Assembly: GCA_018303805.1 (NCBI GenBank)
Contig: JAGVXL010000001.1
Span: 241,528-305,527 of the forward strand
Length of the DNA: 64,000 bases
Direction: 5' to 3'
From: Candidatus Pacearchaeota archaeon
GTDB lineage: Archaea; Nanobdellota; Nanobdellia; Pacearchaeales; DTIR01
This document shows, in pieces, positions 53,819-61,668 of the stretch; the first letter of the stretch is position 1; each line of letters starts with the position of its first letter. The translations under genes and the position numbers were made by a program. Below the pieces are notes generated by a model that saw nothing but the letters and a program-made list of their open reading frames with translations, ran no database searches and was not told the origin of the DNA.

Positions 53819-53998
53819 ATGGCTGTAAAGATTCCTGCTGCGCAGGCAAGGTTGTTGAAGAATATATGGATTTGCAAAAACTGCAATTCAAAAATCAGGG
53901 CAAAGTCAAGGCAGATAATTGAAGGCAAAGTCAAGTGCAGGAAATGCAAGTCAAGGAATTTTAGGCCCATGAGGAAGAGGGGAACAACAGCCAAATAA
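53819..53998 (+). CDS. rpl40e: 50S ribosomal protein eL40
   Basis: A 59-residue basic zinc-ribbon protein from ATG at 53819 to TAA at 53996-53998. ARLLKNIWICKNCNSKIRAK carries Cys19 and Cys22, and VKCRKCKSRNFRP carries Cys40 and Cys43. It matches archaeal L40e, with a slightly longer basic tail. Cotranscribed with aIF5A. Confidence 0.9.
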   Translation: MAVKIPAAQARLLKNIWICKNCNSKIRAKSRQIIEGKVKCRKCKSRNFRPMRKRGTTAK

Positions 53999-54051
53999 GC
54001 CCTGAAAGGTTGAAGAGAAGCGAAAGAGAGGAGCAATAAAGTTTTGTAAAA

Positions 54052-55542
54052 ATGAATTTTTTATATTATGATTTGATTTTTCTTGCCTTATTCTGCCTGT
54101 CAATGGTCTTGATTTTCTTGAAGAATAAAAAGAATGTCAAGGTTGAAAGCAGATTTTTTATCCTTTATAAGACAAAAGTAGGGCTGAAAATCATAAATTT
54201 CATTGGAAACAGGTTCAAAAAAACACTTAAGATTTTGAGTTATATTGTTATGGCTACAGGATACATGCTTATGGCTCTCGCAGTATTTCTTTTTGTGCAG
54301 ATGATTGCCTCCGTAATAAAAATGCCGGAAATCCTCAAGATAGCAAAAGTTCCGCCTATAATGCCTTTAATACCTTACTTGCCCCAGATGTTTAATATAG
54401 ATTTCCTTCCACCTTTTTACTTTACTTACTGGATTATTGCAATTGCCATTATAGCCGTATTCCATGAAGGGGCGCATGGCATATTCGCAAAGTTTTACAA
54501 GGTTAAAGTCAAATCAACAGGATTTGGCTTTCTTGGGCCTTTCCTTGCGGCATTTGTTGAGCCAGATGAAAAACAGCTCGCAAAAAAGAGGGGCAGGGAG
54601 CAGATTGCAATCCTCGCAGCAGGAAGCTTCGCAAATCTTCTGATGGCACTGATTTTTATAGCCCTTATAGCCCTGTTCTTTTACTTCTTTTTTTCACCGC
54701 AGGGGGTGCAGTTTGAAACCTATGCTTCTAGTGCAATCAACATAAGCAGCATAACTGCGATAAGCGGTATTTCCATTGAAAATCCAAGCATCCAGGATAT
54801 CGCCTTGGCAATGCAAAATCTGAATACAATAGACGTGAATCTTAAAGTTGACCGCAAAACAATAAACCTCACAAAAATAGAAACTCTAGATGGCACCTAT
54901 TTTGCTGTCACTAAAAATTTGAAGTCTGAGTTGAAGCAGGAGATGAAAAAAGGTAACTCTTCTGTGCAGCAGCTTCTTGTTTTTGATGACACGCCTGCGC
55001 TGCATGCAGGATTGCAGGGGGCAATAACCAAAATAGACTCTGCAACAATAAGGAATCTGGATGAGTTTGAAGCGCAGCTCTTAAAATACAAGCCAAATGA
55101 TGAAGTAATTATTGAAACTAAGAACAAAGACAGCTACAATTATTACAAAGTCAGGCTTGCGGCAAGGCATGAGAACAAATCTTTAGCTTACTTAGGGGTG
55201 GGCTTTATTAATGTGAAGGCAAGAACAGGAATCCTTGGCTATATCGGAAGGATAATAAACAAATTAAAGAATCCAACAATATTCTACCTGCCAAAATATT
55301 CACCCGGATTAACAATTTTTGTCTATAACCTTTTATGGTGGATAATCATGATAAATCTCTCGGTTGCAATAATGAACATGCTGCCTCTCGGCATTTTTGA
55401 CGGCGGCAGGGTTTTCTATCTCACTATTCTTGCCATAACAAAATCAAAGAAAAAAGCAGGCTTGATTTTCAAGATAATGACTTATCTGCTTCTAGGGCTT
55501 GTTATTGCCCTTACAGTAATGTGGGTAATCGTGATGATATAA
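54052..55542 (+). CDS. Site-2-type membrane metalloprotease (M50) with PDZ domain
   Basis: A 496-residue intramembrane protease. The zinc motif HEGAH (His138, Glu139, His142) lies in a membrane helix. A PDZ-like domain (about residues 310-385: DDTPALHAGLQGAITKIDSATI) is inserted. The third metal ligand motif is NMLPLGIFDGGRVF near residue 440. Such proteases cleave membrane proteins to release regulators or clear signal peptides. The natural substrate is unknown. It ends before tRNA-Ala. Confidence 0.9.
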   Translation: MNFLYYDLIFLALFCLSMVLIFLKNKKNVKVESRFFILYKTKVGLKIINFIGNRFKKTLKILSYIVMATGYMLMALAVFLFVQMIASVIKMPEILKIAKVPPIMPLIPYLPQMFNIDFLPPFYFTYWIIAIAIIAVFHEGAHGIFAKFYKVKVKSTGFGFLGPFLAAFVEPDEKQLAKKRGREQIAILAAGSFANLLMALIFIALIALFFYFFFSPQGVQFETYASSAINISSITAISGISIENPSIQDIALAMQNLNTIDVNLKVDRKTINLTKIETLDGTYFAVTKNLKSELKQEMKKGNSSVQQLLVFDDTPALHAGLQGAITKIDSATIRNLDEFEAQLLKYKPNDEVIIETKNKDSYNYYKVRLAARHENKSLAYLGVGFINVKARTGILGYIGRIINKLKNPTIFYLPKYSPGLTIFVYNLLWWIIMINLSVAIMNMLPLGIFDGGRVFYLTILAITKSKKKAGLIFKIMTYLLLGLVIALTVMWVIVMI

Positions 55543-55670
55543 CAAAAGCTCTTTTAGAAAAGACCTTGGAGAAAAACAAAATAACAAAAGGTTTTTATCT
55601 TATTCCTTCTGAATTAAATATAACTCTTTAAAAGGAAAAGATCTTAAGAAAAACCATTGGTTTGTCTTAT

Positions 55671-55742
55671 GGGCCTGTAGTCCAACGGTTAAGACGCGTC
55701 CCTCGCATGGATGAAATCTGAGTTCAATTCTCAGCAGGTCCA
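55671..55742 (+). tRNA. tRNA-Ala (anticodon CGC)
   Basis: A 72-base cloverleaf. Acceptor GGGCCTG pairs with CAGGTCC and includes the G3-U70 pair that defines alanine identity; discriminator A at 55742. Anticodon stem CGTCC/GGATG closes loop CTCGCAT, anticodon CGC. T arm CTGAG/CTCAG encloses TTCAATT. CCA is not encoded. The leader carries AACCATTGGTTTGTCTTA, related to the AAAACCTTGGTTTT repeat module. Confidence 0.95.
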
Positions 55743-55765
55743 TCTTCAGTTTCAAAATTTGAAAA

Positions 55766-56716
55766 ATGATTCCCAAAAGCATAAAATCTGAATTTGAGAG
55801 GCAGGGCTACAGGATTGTAGGCAGGCACTCAGCAATAAAGATTTGCCTTTGGTGCAAGAATGCAATAAGGGGCGAAGGCACATGCTACAAGCATGCTTTC
55901 TATGGCATTAAAAGCTGGAGATGCGTGCAGATGTCATGCAGTTTAGTAAACTGCTCAAACAGATGCCTGCACTGCTGGAGGGATATGAAGCTGACAATCA
56001 ATGAAGAAATAAAAAATCCAGACGAGCCCAAGTTTATAGTTGAGCAGAGCATTAGGGAACAGAAAGAAATCTTGCAGGGTTTTAAAGGCAGCGCAAAAAT
56101 AAACAGGAAAAGAATTGAAGAGGCAATGAATCCTCTACACTTTGCAATAAGCCTGGCTGGAGAGGCATTTTTCTATCCAAAACTTGCAGAACTGATACAG
56201 GAGATACACAAAAGAGGCATGACTTCTTTTCTTGTTTCAAACGGGCAGCTGCCTGACAAGATTTCCGAGCTAATCAAGCAAGACATATTTCCAACACAGT
56301 TTTATATTTCACTTAATGCACCAAACAAAAAACTGTATTCAAAAATGTGCAGGCCATTGTTCAAGGATGCATGGCAGAGATTTAACAAAAGCTTAGAAAT
56401 AATGAGGAAAATTGGAACAAGAACTGTGTTGAGAATGACACTTGTGAGGGATTTAAACATGATTGAGCCGGAAAATTATGCAAAACTCATAAAAAAAGCC
56501 CAGCCAGACTTTGTGGAGGTAAAAAGTTATATGGCTGTTGGGTCATCAAGGCAGAGATTGCCTTATGACAGAATGCCTTTGCATTCTGAAGTCAGGGGAT
56601 TTGCAGAGAATATTGCAAAACATGCCGGCTTGAGAATTCTTGATGAGAAAAAAGAGAGCAGGGTTGTTTTGTTAGGCAAAAGCAGGAAGAATTTGAAATT
56701 GAAATTTAGAGATTAA
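55766..56716 (+). CDS. taw1: tRNA wybutosine-synthesis enzyme Taw1 (radical SAM)
   Basis: Taw1 condenses N1-methylguanosine-37 of tRNA-Phe with pyruvate to form the tricyclic imidazoline core of wyosine bases. The 316-residue protein has GRHSAIKICLWCKNAIRGEG and CYKHAFYGIKSWRC for the pyruvate-binding cluster, the radical SAM triad Cys63, Cys67, Cys70 (NCSNRCLHCWRD), and VEVKSYMAVGSSR near the end. Length is normal. It follows tRNA-Ala by 23 bases. Confidence 0.93.
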   Translation: MIPKSIKSEFERQGYRIVGRHSAIKICLWCKNAIRGEGTCYKHAFYGIKSWRCVQMSCSLVNCSNRCLHCWRDMKLTINEEIKNPDEPKFIVEQSIREQKEILQGFKGSAKINRKRIEEAMNPLHFAISLAGEAFFYPKLAELIQEIHKRGMTSFLVSNGQLPDKISELIKQDIFPTQFYISLNAPNKKLYSKMCRPLFKDAWQRFNKSLEIMRKIGTRTVLRMTLVRDLNMIEPENYAKLIKKAQPDFVEVKSYMAVGSSRQRLPYDRMPLHSEVRGFAENIAKHAGLRILDEKKESRVVLLGKSRKNLKLKFRD

Positions 56717-56736
56717 GCAAAATAAAACTGCAAGAA

Positions 56737-57351
56737 TTAAAGTTCAATCACTTTCCCTTCTGCACCAGGATTCAAAATTGTTGTTCTACTTAATTTTTCC
56801 TCTTTTCCGGCATTCTCATGGAAATGCCCACATATGCAAAAGTCTGGCTCATGCTTCCCAATAAATTCCCTTATTGCCTTGCTTCCAACATGCATGCCAT
56901 CAATCCTGTCAAGCATTGTGTTAAGCGGGGGCTCGTGAACAACAAGAACAGCCTTTTTTCCCTTTCCTGCAAACCTTCCAAACTTTCTAAGCTGCCTATC
57001 AATTTCCATGTCATCCAGCTCAAACGGAGTTGAAAAGGGCGTTATCTTGCTTCCCCCCAGGCCGATAAATATCCTTCCCTCAAGCTCAAGAACAGAGTTG
57101 TGCAGATTCCTTACAAACTTGAATTTCCTTGCGGCATCCCTAATATCATTAGGCAGTTCGTGGTTGCCAGGAATGAGAATCAAAGGCAAGCCAATATCCA
57201 GTCTTTCAATGAGGTTATCTAGATTGCTTCCAAAAAAAGTCAAATCCCCTGCACAAACAAGAGCAGAAACCTCTTCTTTCCTTGCTATCTCAACAATATT
57301 CTTTATTCTGCCAATCTCTCCGTGAACATCCACAAAAACAAGGATTTTCAT
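56737..57351 (-). CDS. Metallophosphoesterase
   Basis: A 204-residue calcineurin-like phosphoesterase. Metal ligands occur in order: DVHG (residues 8-11), CAGDLT, PGNHE, VVHEPP and CGHFHE. It resembles the YfcE/MJ0936-like cytoplasmic subgroup of small phosphodiesterases. The substrate cannot be told from sequence. Single gene, with no clear partner. Confidence 0.88.
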   Translation of the reverse strand: MKILVFVDVHGEIGRIKNIVEIARKEEVSALVCAGDLTFFGSNLDNLIERLDIGLPLILIPGNHELPNDIRDAARKFKFVRNLHNSVLELEGRIFIGLGGSKITPFSTPFELDDMEIDRQLRKFGRFAGKGKKAVLVVHEPPLNTMLDRIDGMHVGSKAIREFIGKHEPDFCICGHFHENAGKEEKLSRTTILNPGAEGKVIEL

Positions 57352-57647
57352 TTTCCACTAAGGAGAGAAAAAAGAGATGTTTTTAAAGATTGTGAAAGCA
57401 AGAAATGACATCCTCCTCGCCCTAAAGGGCGAGGTATCCTCCGTTATCAAATATTGAACACAAGAAAAGCATAAAGAAAAATGGCAAATGCAATCCCCCT
57501 CAAGATAAAATTAAATAGAAGGTATTAGAAACCAAGGAATTCAAAAGAACCTTGGTTCTTTTATGGAAGCATGGCAATTCCTCCTCTATTTGAAAATAGG
57601 GGGTTGATAAGGGGTTTCCCCTTATTTGCGATATTGTAATGAAGAAA
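57352..57647. other. Intergenic region with three palindromic elements
   Basis: Holds an IS200/IS605-end-like palindrome (57415-57434), an AACCAAGG/CCTTGGTT repeat (57530-57557), and two back-to-back hairpins, CCTCTATTT/AAATAGGGG and ATAAGGGG-TTT-CCCCTTAT (57581-57621). A 22-codon ORF (57571-57639) overlaps the last two and is probably chance. Confidence 0.5.
57415..57434. mobile_element. Orphan IS200/IS605-type end palindrome
   Basis: CCTCGCCCT-AA-AGGGCGAGG is a perfect 9-bp hairpin preceded by GACATCCT. Hairpins of this composition occur at the ends of IS200/IS605 elements, where the right end also forms part of the TnpB guide RNA. No tnpA or tnpB gene is present, so this would be a solo remnant. 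Basis is resemblance only. Confidence 0.45.
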
Positions 57648-58001
57648 TTAAAGTTCCTTCACACCCTCTTTTGTCAAAACCATGAACCTTATGCCAACAG
57701 GCAGGCATAAAAGGGCGGCAATCAGGGCCATGTGCTCTTTGCCTGAGCCAGAAGCAATGCTCAATGCAACCTCTGTGCCCTGCAGCTTGTCTCTTAGCTT
57801 GCTCATCAAATCCTCTTTTAGATTTATAATCGGCTGGTTAAAATCAACAAAAATAAACTCTGAAGGCTTGTCCCCCTTGAATTTTTCTGCATATTGCTCA
57901 CCAACAAGGATAACCTTTTCCCAGCTTCCTTGCTTAATCAAGCCGGAAATTTGAGCCCAGCTCCCCTTGCCTGTGGAGAGCAATGCAACTAATTCCATCA
58001 T
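57648..58001 (-). CDS. Conserved-looking Rossmann-type protein, CARF-like
   Basis: A 117-residue protein. Strand ELVALLSTGKGSWAQISGLI, strand KVILVGEQYA, strand FIFVDFNQ and the block VALSIASGSGKEHMALIAALL are laid out like CARF/Rossmann ligand-binding proteins that sense nucleotides. There is no effector domain. No CRISPR locus is seen nearby, so a signalling link is only a guess. Tandem ATGs at 58001 and 57998. Confidence 0.5.
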   Translation of the reverse strand: MMELVALLSTGKGSWAQISGLIKQGSWEKVILVGEQYAEKFKGDKPSEFIFVDFNQPIINLKEDLMSKLRDKLQGTEVALSIASGSGKEHMALIAALLCLPVGIRFMVLTKEGVKEL

Positions 58002-58102
58002 GTTTTTTGCCCTTTTTAATTTATAAAGTTTGTTTATTACTTGATTAAGGTACTAAAATTTCCCAAGGAAAGGTTTAATAACAAATCTGCATAAAAAAGT
58101 TT

Positions 58103-58561
58103 ATGGCAAAAGTGGTGAAAGATTCTGCCTTAAGCGAATTGATTCTAAGAAAATATGAAAAGCCCTATAATCTCAACAGAAGAGATACTGTAAAGAAAAT
58201 TTGTCTGAGCTTGGGCTTGTTGCAGGCAGGTGACAGCAGGGATATTATTGTAGATATTCTGCTTGTGTTGATAGAAACAAGCAAGGAAAAAAGGGAGCTT
58301 GAAGTTAAACAAATACAAGAGAAAGCAGTAAAAATCAGGCAAGAAAACAGCTTAGAGGCAAAGGGCATAGCAGAGTCAAACATTAGAAGGCAGCTGAAGA
58401 GATTAAGGGATTTGATGATTGTTGAAAAGCAGGCAAACGGCTACAAGCTGAGCGAGTTTGAATCTTTAAGTAGCATATTCAAGAATAAGATAGAGGGTTT
58501 TTTGCTGCCCCAAATCCTCACAAGGATAAAGGAATATCTTGCTGAACTGGAAAAGAGTTAA
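58103..58561 (+). CDS. Helical DNA-binding-type regulator
   Basis: A 152-residue protein with a winged-helix-like segment near residues 90-115 (GIAESNIRRQLKRLRDLMIVEKQANGYKLSEF, given as helix, turn and wing). The N-terminal part (RRDTVKKICLSLGLLQAGDSRDIIVDILLVLIE) is helical and may dimerise. It resembles archaeal transcription regulators without a known ligand. Single-gene unit. Confidence 0.55.
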   Translation: MAKVVKDSALSELILRKYEKPYNLNRRDTVKKICLSLGLLQAGDSRDIIVDILLVLIETSKEKRELEVKQIQEKAVKIRQENSLEAKGIAESNIRRQLKRLRDLMIVEKQANGYKLSEFESLSSIFKNKIEGFLLPQILTRIKEYLAELEKS

Positions 58562-58789
58562 CTTAATCCTTTTATTATTCCGCTTAAATATGGCATTTGC
58601 CTTTCGATAACCTCTTTCTTGCATTCTCATTCGATTTTAAAAAATCCAAAAGGTTTATCCCTTGATATAAATAACCTTTATTTAGGTTGTAATAACCCTG
58701 ATGATAGTTATATTCAGACATTTCTATAAAAGTTGTCAGGATTGAAAGGCAGGAAATGTTTTTATTTGTTCATGCTATAGATTATTAGG

Positions 58790-59857
58790 ATGAAACTAAA
58801 AAGAGATGCTCGCGGGAGGTTTGCGAAAGGCAATGTTCCCCCATTGAAGGCATTGGGGAACATGCCTGAATGGTGGAGGATGAAGGATTCCTTTGCAAAG
58901 AAGAAGCTGTATGCTGAAAACCCTTCACTTGCGAAACAGCATTCTGATTTTATGTATGAATATTACAAAAATCCTGCAAACAGGGAAAAGACAAGGAAGG
59001 CTGTTCTTGATTTCTTGAAGAAGAATAAGGATTTTGGAAGGAGAGTGAGTGCAAAGCTGGTTGAATATAATAAAAAAAATCCTGAAGCTTCTGCAAGGCA
59101 TAGAAGATTTATGCATGATTACTGGAGCAATGATAAGAAAAGGAAAGAAAAAAGCCTTGAGATGAAGCAGATGTACAGGGAAAATCCTGACAAAAGAAAG
59201 AGGTTAAGCGAGTTCAAGATTTTGTATTACAAAAAGCATCCTGAACTGAAAATCCTGATTGGAAGGAATACTGCCAGGTTTTTTGCATCAGCAAAAAATA
59301 GAAAGCTGGCTGCTGAAAGGATGAATGAAAGATACAAGAATCACCCTTATTTAAAAAAAGAGATTAGTGAGGCAAAACAGCTTTACTATGAAAAGCATCC
59401 TGCTGCATTAAGGAAGCTTCTTGAATATGGCAAAAAGGCATGCAAGAGGCATCTTAGAACAAAACAGAAATGGCTTGTCATGAGTTTTGGAGAAAAAAGG
59501 ATTGCGGATTTCTGCTATGATATAAAAGAGCCGTTATTGTATGAATCTGTGGAATTAAATTTTCCTGAAATGGACCCTGTGCCTGATTTTTTCATGCCAA
59601 GGCTTAATGTTCTTGTGGAGTTTTATGGAGGGCATTACAAGGCATGGAAGTCAAAGGTAAAAAAGAACAGGCTCTATAAAAAATACAAAATTCCTGTTAT
59701 TTTTATAACTCCTGCAGAACTTGACAATTTGGATTATTATCTTATCAAAGAGGCTGAAAGAATGAGCAAGACTGCAATTTGTAGGGATTTTAATGTTAAG
59801 AATTGGGCTTTGAATAAGAAAGGGCTGACAGAAGGGGAATTGAAAAGCCAAAAATAA
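58790..59857 (+). CDS. PD-(D/E)XK nuclease with NUMOD-like repeats
   Basis: A 355-residue basic protein. The first 215 residues hold about six repeats of short helices ending in Asn-Pro or His-Pro (YKNPANREKTRK, KKNPEASARHRRFM, RENPDKRKRLSE, KKHPELKILIG), like NUMOD3 DNA-binding modules. The C-terminal domain has GEKRIADFCYD, VPDFFMPRLNVLVEFYGGH and IPVIFITPAELDNLDY, a Vsr/PD-(D/E)XK fold, then a short HTH-like end (KTAICRDFNVKNW). Longer paralogue of 29336-29998. Probably a homing-type or repair endonuclease. Confidence 0.68.
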   Translation: MKLKRDARGRFAKGNVPPLKALGNMPEWWRMKDSFAKKKLYAENPSLAKQHSDFMYEYYKNPANREKTRKAVLDFLKKNKDFGRRVSAKLVEYNKKNPEASARHRRFMHDYWSNDKKRKEKSLEMKQMYRENPDKRKRLSEFKILYYKKHPELKILIGRNTARFFASAKNRKLAAERMNERYKNHPYLKKEISEAKQLYYEKHPAALRKLLEYGKKACKRHLRTKQKWLVMSFGEKRIADFCYDIKEPLLYESVELNFPEMDPVPDFFMPRLNVLVEFYGGHYKAWKSKVKKNRLYKKYKIPVIFITPAELDNLDYYLIKEAERMSKTAICRDFNVKNWALNKKGLTEGELKSQK

Positions 59858-59889
59858 ATAAGAAAAAGGTTTAAAGCTAAAAAATACCC

Positions 59890-60777
59890 CTATCTTAAAT
59901 AACCCCTGTTTGAATCAAGATATTTTCTGAAAAACCACTGCAGGAATATGCCTTTATCCTTCTTTATTTGCGCCCTCTCCAGCGCATTATAATAGCTGTT
60001 CCTTTTTTCATAGGTTATATCCAGCATAGGAAGTTTATTCTTATTCAGAATGAAATTCATCATCATCCTTGAGATTCTCCCATTACCATCTCCAAAAGGG
60101 TGGATTGTTACAAATTTTAAATGCACTAACGCTGCCAATTCAACTGGATTCAGCTTATTCCTGCTTTTGCCATACCACTCAAAAAATTCTCTCAGCAAAG
60201 GCTGCAATTCTGCAGGAAAGGGCGGCAGAAACCTGCTTCCTGAAATCTTAACCTGATGCTCCCTTATCCTGCCCGCCATGTCTGGCTTCGTATTCTCAAG
60301 CAGTTTCTTATTCCAGTATAACACTATCTGCAATGTTAAGTCTTTTTTGTAATCCAGCATTTCATAGAAAAGTTTTTTGTGGGCTTCTGCTTCCTTTATG
60401 TCCCTGACTGGCTTGTCTTTTGGTGTTATGCCCCGCTCAAGCAGGTTTGCAGTGTCCCTAAGGCTTAATTTAGAGCCCTCTATCCTCTGGGTGTTGTAAG
60501 TAAACCTGACTGCAAAATCCTCCCTTTCCTTTTCTTGTGCAGACAGTGGTGTAACCTTTGTTTCCTGTGCATAATTTTTTCTTATTTTATCAAACAAGCC
60601 AAACCACTTTTCCTTGTAAATCTCAAGAATAAATTTTCTTTTTAATTCCTCAATATTCTCTGGAATCTGCTTGCCGAGATAAAGCTCTTTCTTCTCAACT
60701 CTATCTTTCACTCTCCTGCTATGGTTCAGGTAGTAGTATTCTTCCCCTTTTATTATTTTCTTGCTTACGGATACCAT
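59890..60777 (-). CDS. Fic-family AMP-transferase with inhibitory helix
   Basis: A 295-residue protein. The Fic motif HPFGDGNGR (226-234) is complete. Upstream, TQRIEG (Thr96 to Gly101) fits the (S/T)xxxE(G/N) inhibitory helix, so this is a self-inhibited class II enzyme. Fic enzymes transfer AMP to Ser, Thr or Tyr of target proteins. The N-terminal 60 residues carry YYLNHSRRVKDRVEKKELYLGK, seen in other archaeal Fic proteins. TATTTATAAATA near 60798-60809 is its TATA box. Confidence 0.9.
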   Translation of the reverse strand: MVSVSKKIIKGEEYYYLNHSRRVKDRVEKKELYLGKQIPENIEELKRKFILEIYKEKWFGLFDKIRKNYAQETKVTPLSAQEKEREDFAVRFTYNTQRIEGSKLSLRDTANLLERGITPKDKPVRDIKEAEAHKKLFYEMLDYKKDLTLQIVLYWNKKLLENTKPDMAGRIREHQVKISGSRFLPPFPAELQPLLREFFEWYGKSRNKLNPVELAALVHLKFVTIHPFGDGNGRISRMMMNFILNKNKLPMLDITYEKRNSYYNALERAQIKKDKGIFLQWFFRKYLDSNRGYLR

Positions 60778-60876
60778 ATTGCTTATTATATCTACATATT
60801 TATAAATATTTCTATTTTATCAGAATTGTAGGGTTAAATATCCTTTGGGCAGTGCTCCTTTCGCCGCAAGAAAAAG

Positions 60877-60884
60877 TTTAAAAA
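60877..60884 (+). promoter_or_regulatory. TATA box of an unassigned RNA gene
   Basis: TTTAAAAA is centred about 26 bases before 60907, where the structured RNA begins. Confidence 0.55.
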
Positions 60885-60904
60885 GGGGAGGGTATAAGGT
60901 ATAT

Positions 60905-60989
60905 ATGTATCCTAGCTAGGGAGGTCGTCCTGTAAAGTCTGGAGGGACAAACTAGATTTCGGCCCTCTCATGGGGGTCCACGGATACAT
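60905..60989 (+). ncRNA. Structured RNA gene of unknown class, about 85 nt
   Basis: The ends ATGTATCC (60905-60912) and GGATACAT (60982-60989) pair perfectly over 8 bp. Inside, GTCC/GGAC and GAGGG/CCCTC stems can form. G+C is near 58 percent against roughly 35 percent around it, a usual sign of RNA genes in AT-rich archaea. A well-spaced TATA box precedes it and a T-rich run follows. There is no good ORF. It does not fold as a tRNA and lacks the marks of RNase P, SRP, H/ACA or C/D RNAs. Confidence 0.6.
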
Positions 60990-61005
60990 CAATTTTTATT
61001 TTTTC
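60990..61005 (+). terminator. T-rich terminator of the structured RNA
   Basis: Two T-runs (TTTTT and TTTTTT) directly follow the closing stem, the common archaeal stop signal. They overlap the last codons of the convergent gene. Confidence 0.5.
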
Positions 61006-61304
61006 AAAAATTTCTCTACTTCCTCAAGGCTTATTTTAACATACCCTTTCATCTGGTTTTTTGTATCTTTTCTCATTAAATAAGCATATTTGTCTGCATT
61101 AGACTCCTTAGGCAGTTTGGTATATCTAAAGATAGGTTTTAATTTCAGCAAGTCCCCTAAGAAATATTTTAAATTTGAAGTTATGTCTTTTTCATGTCCC
61201 TGAAAATCCTTGCAAATTTCAATACCTGCTTCTCTATTGCTATGTCTAAAATCTATACTCTTAAAGAGATAGTAAATAATGATGCAGTAAACTCTCACTC
61301 TCAA
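60996..61304 (-). CDS. Second part of a possibly frameshifted hypothetical gene
   Basis: About 100 residues in a frame that opens at TTG 61304, overlapping the TGA of the previous frame. The frame remains open upstream with protein-like sequence (DSQQGKALLRVRVYC), so the N-terminus is likely contributed by the neighbouring frame after a shift. Motifs EICKDFQGHEKDI and LPKESNADKYAYLMRKD look conserved. Family not recognised; an RNase H-like fold is possible. Confidence 0.45.
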   Translation of the reverse strand: MRVRVYCIIIYYLFKSIDFRHSNREAGIEICKDFQGHEKDITSNLKYFLGDLLKLKPIFRYTKLPKESNADKYAYLMRKDTKNQMKGYVKISLEEVEKFLKK

Positions 61305-61486
61305 TAGGGCTTTTCCTTGTTGCGAGTCTGCATATCTATTTCTTTATTAGCATGTTTAAATCTTAGTTTCCTAATCAAATCCCTATCAAACTTAAACCCC
61401 TTTATCAGATTGTTTTTATCTGCAACAACAATGGTGTAATCTGAACTGAATATATCTTCCCCACTTACATCAATTTCAAAAAGCAT
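61301..61486 (-). CDS. First part of a possibly frameshifted hypothetical gene
   Basis: Sixty-one residues from ATG at 61486: FEIDVSGEDIFSSDYTIVVADK followed by KGFKFDRDLIRKLRFKH. The acidic first strand and second strand look like the start of an RNase H-type fold. The frame ends in an uncharacteristic tail (TRNKEKPY) and TGA, while the next frame continues with good coding character. Either two overlapping genes or one broken by an indel. Confidence 0.45.
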   Translation of the reverse strand: MLFEIDVSGEDIFSSDYTIVVADKNNLIKGFKFDRDLIRKLRFKHANKEIDMQTRNKEKPY

Positions 61487-61668
61487 TACCGTTATATAAT
61501 AAATTAATATAAAAATCTAACTATCAATTCACAAATATAAAAAACCCCGGAGTAAGGTTTAAAAACCTCTTTTTTCTTAGTGCCTTACCGGTATTACTAC
61601 AAGGAGACTATAAAGGTTCAAGGAAAGGTATCGGAAAACCTTGGTTTTCTGATGTAGGAGGTTGAAAT
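61487..61668 (+). promoter_or_regulatory. Promoter and structured leader of the uL1 operon
   Basis: TTTAAAAACC near 61558-61567 is the TATA element, lying between GTAAGG and CCTTAC arms. The leader contains repeat copy E (GGTATCGG, then AAAACCTTGGTTTT) and a strong ribosome-binding site AGGAGGT 6-12 bases before the ATG. uL1 is known to repress its own operon in methanogens by binding an rRNA-like mRNA site; such a site could lie here (inference). Confidence 0.55.

Noticed and set aside
57571-57639. A 22-codon ORF after the IS-like palindrome
   Set aside because: It is made of two hairpins and has no support from context; most likely chance.
60905-60989. H/ACA guide RNA reading of the structured RNA, using the ACA at its end
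   Set aside because: The ACA is inside the perfect closing stem, and no proper pseudouridylation pocket or k-turn could be laid out.
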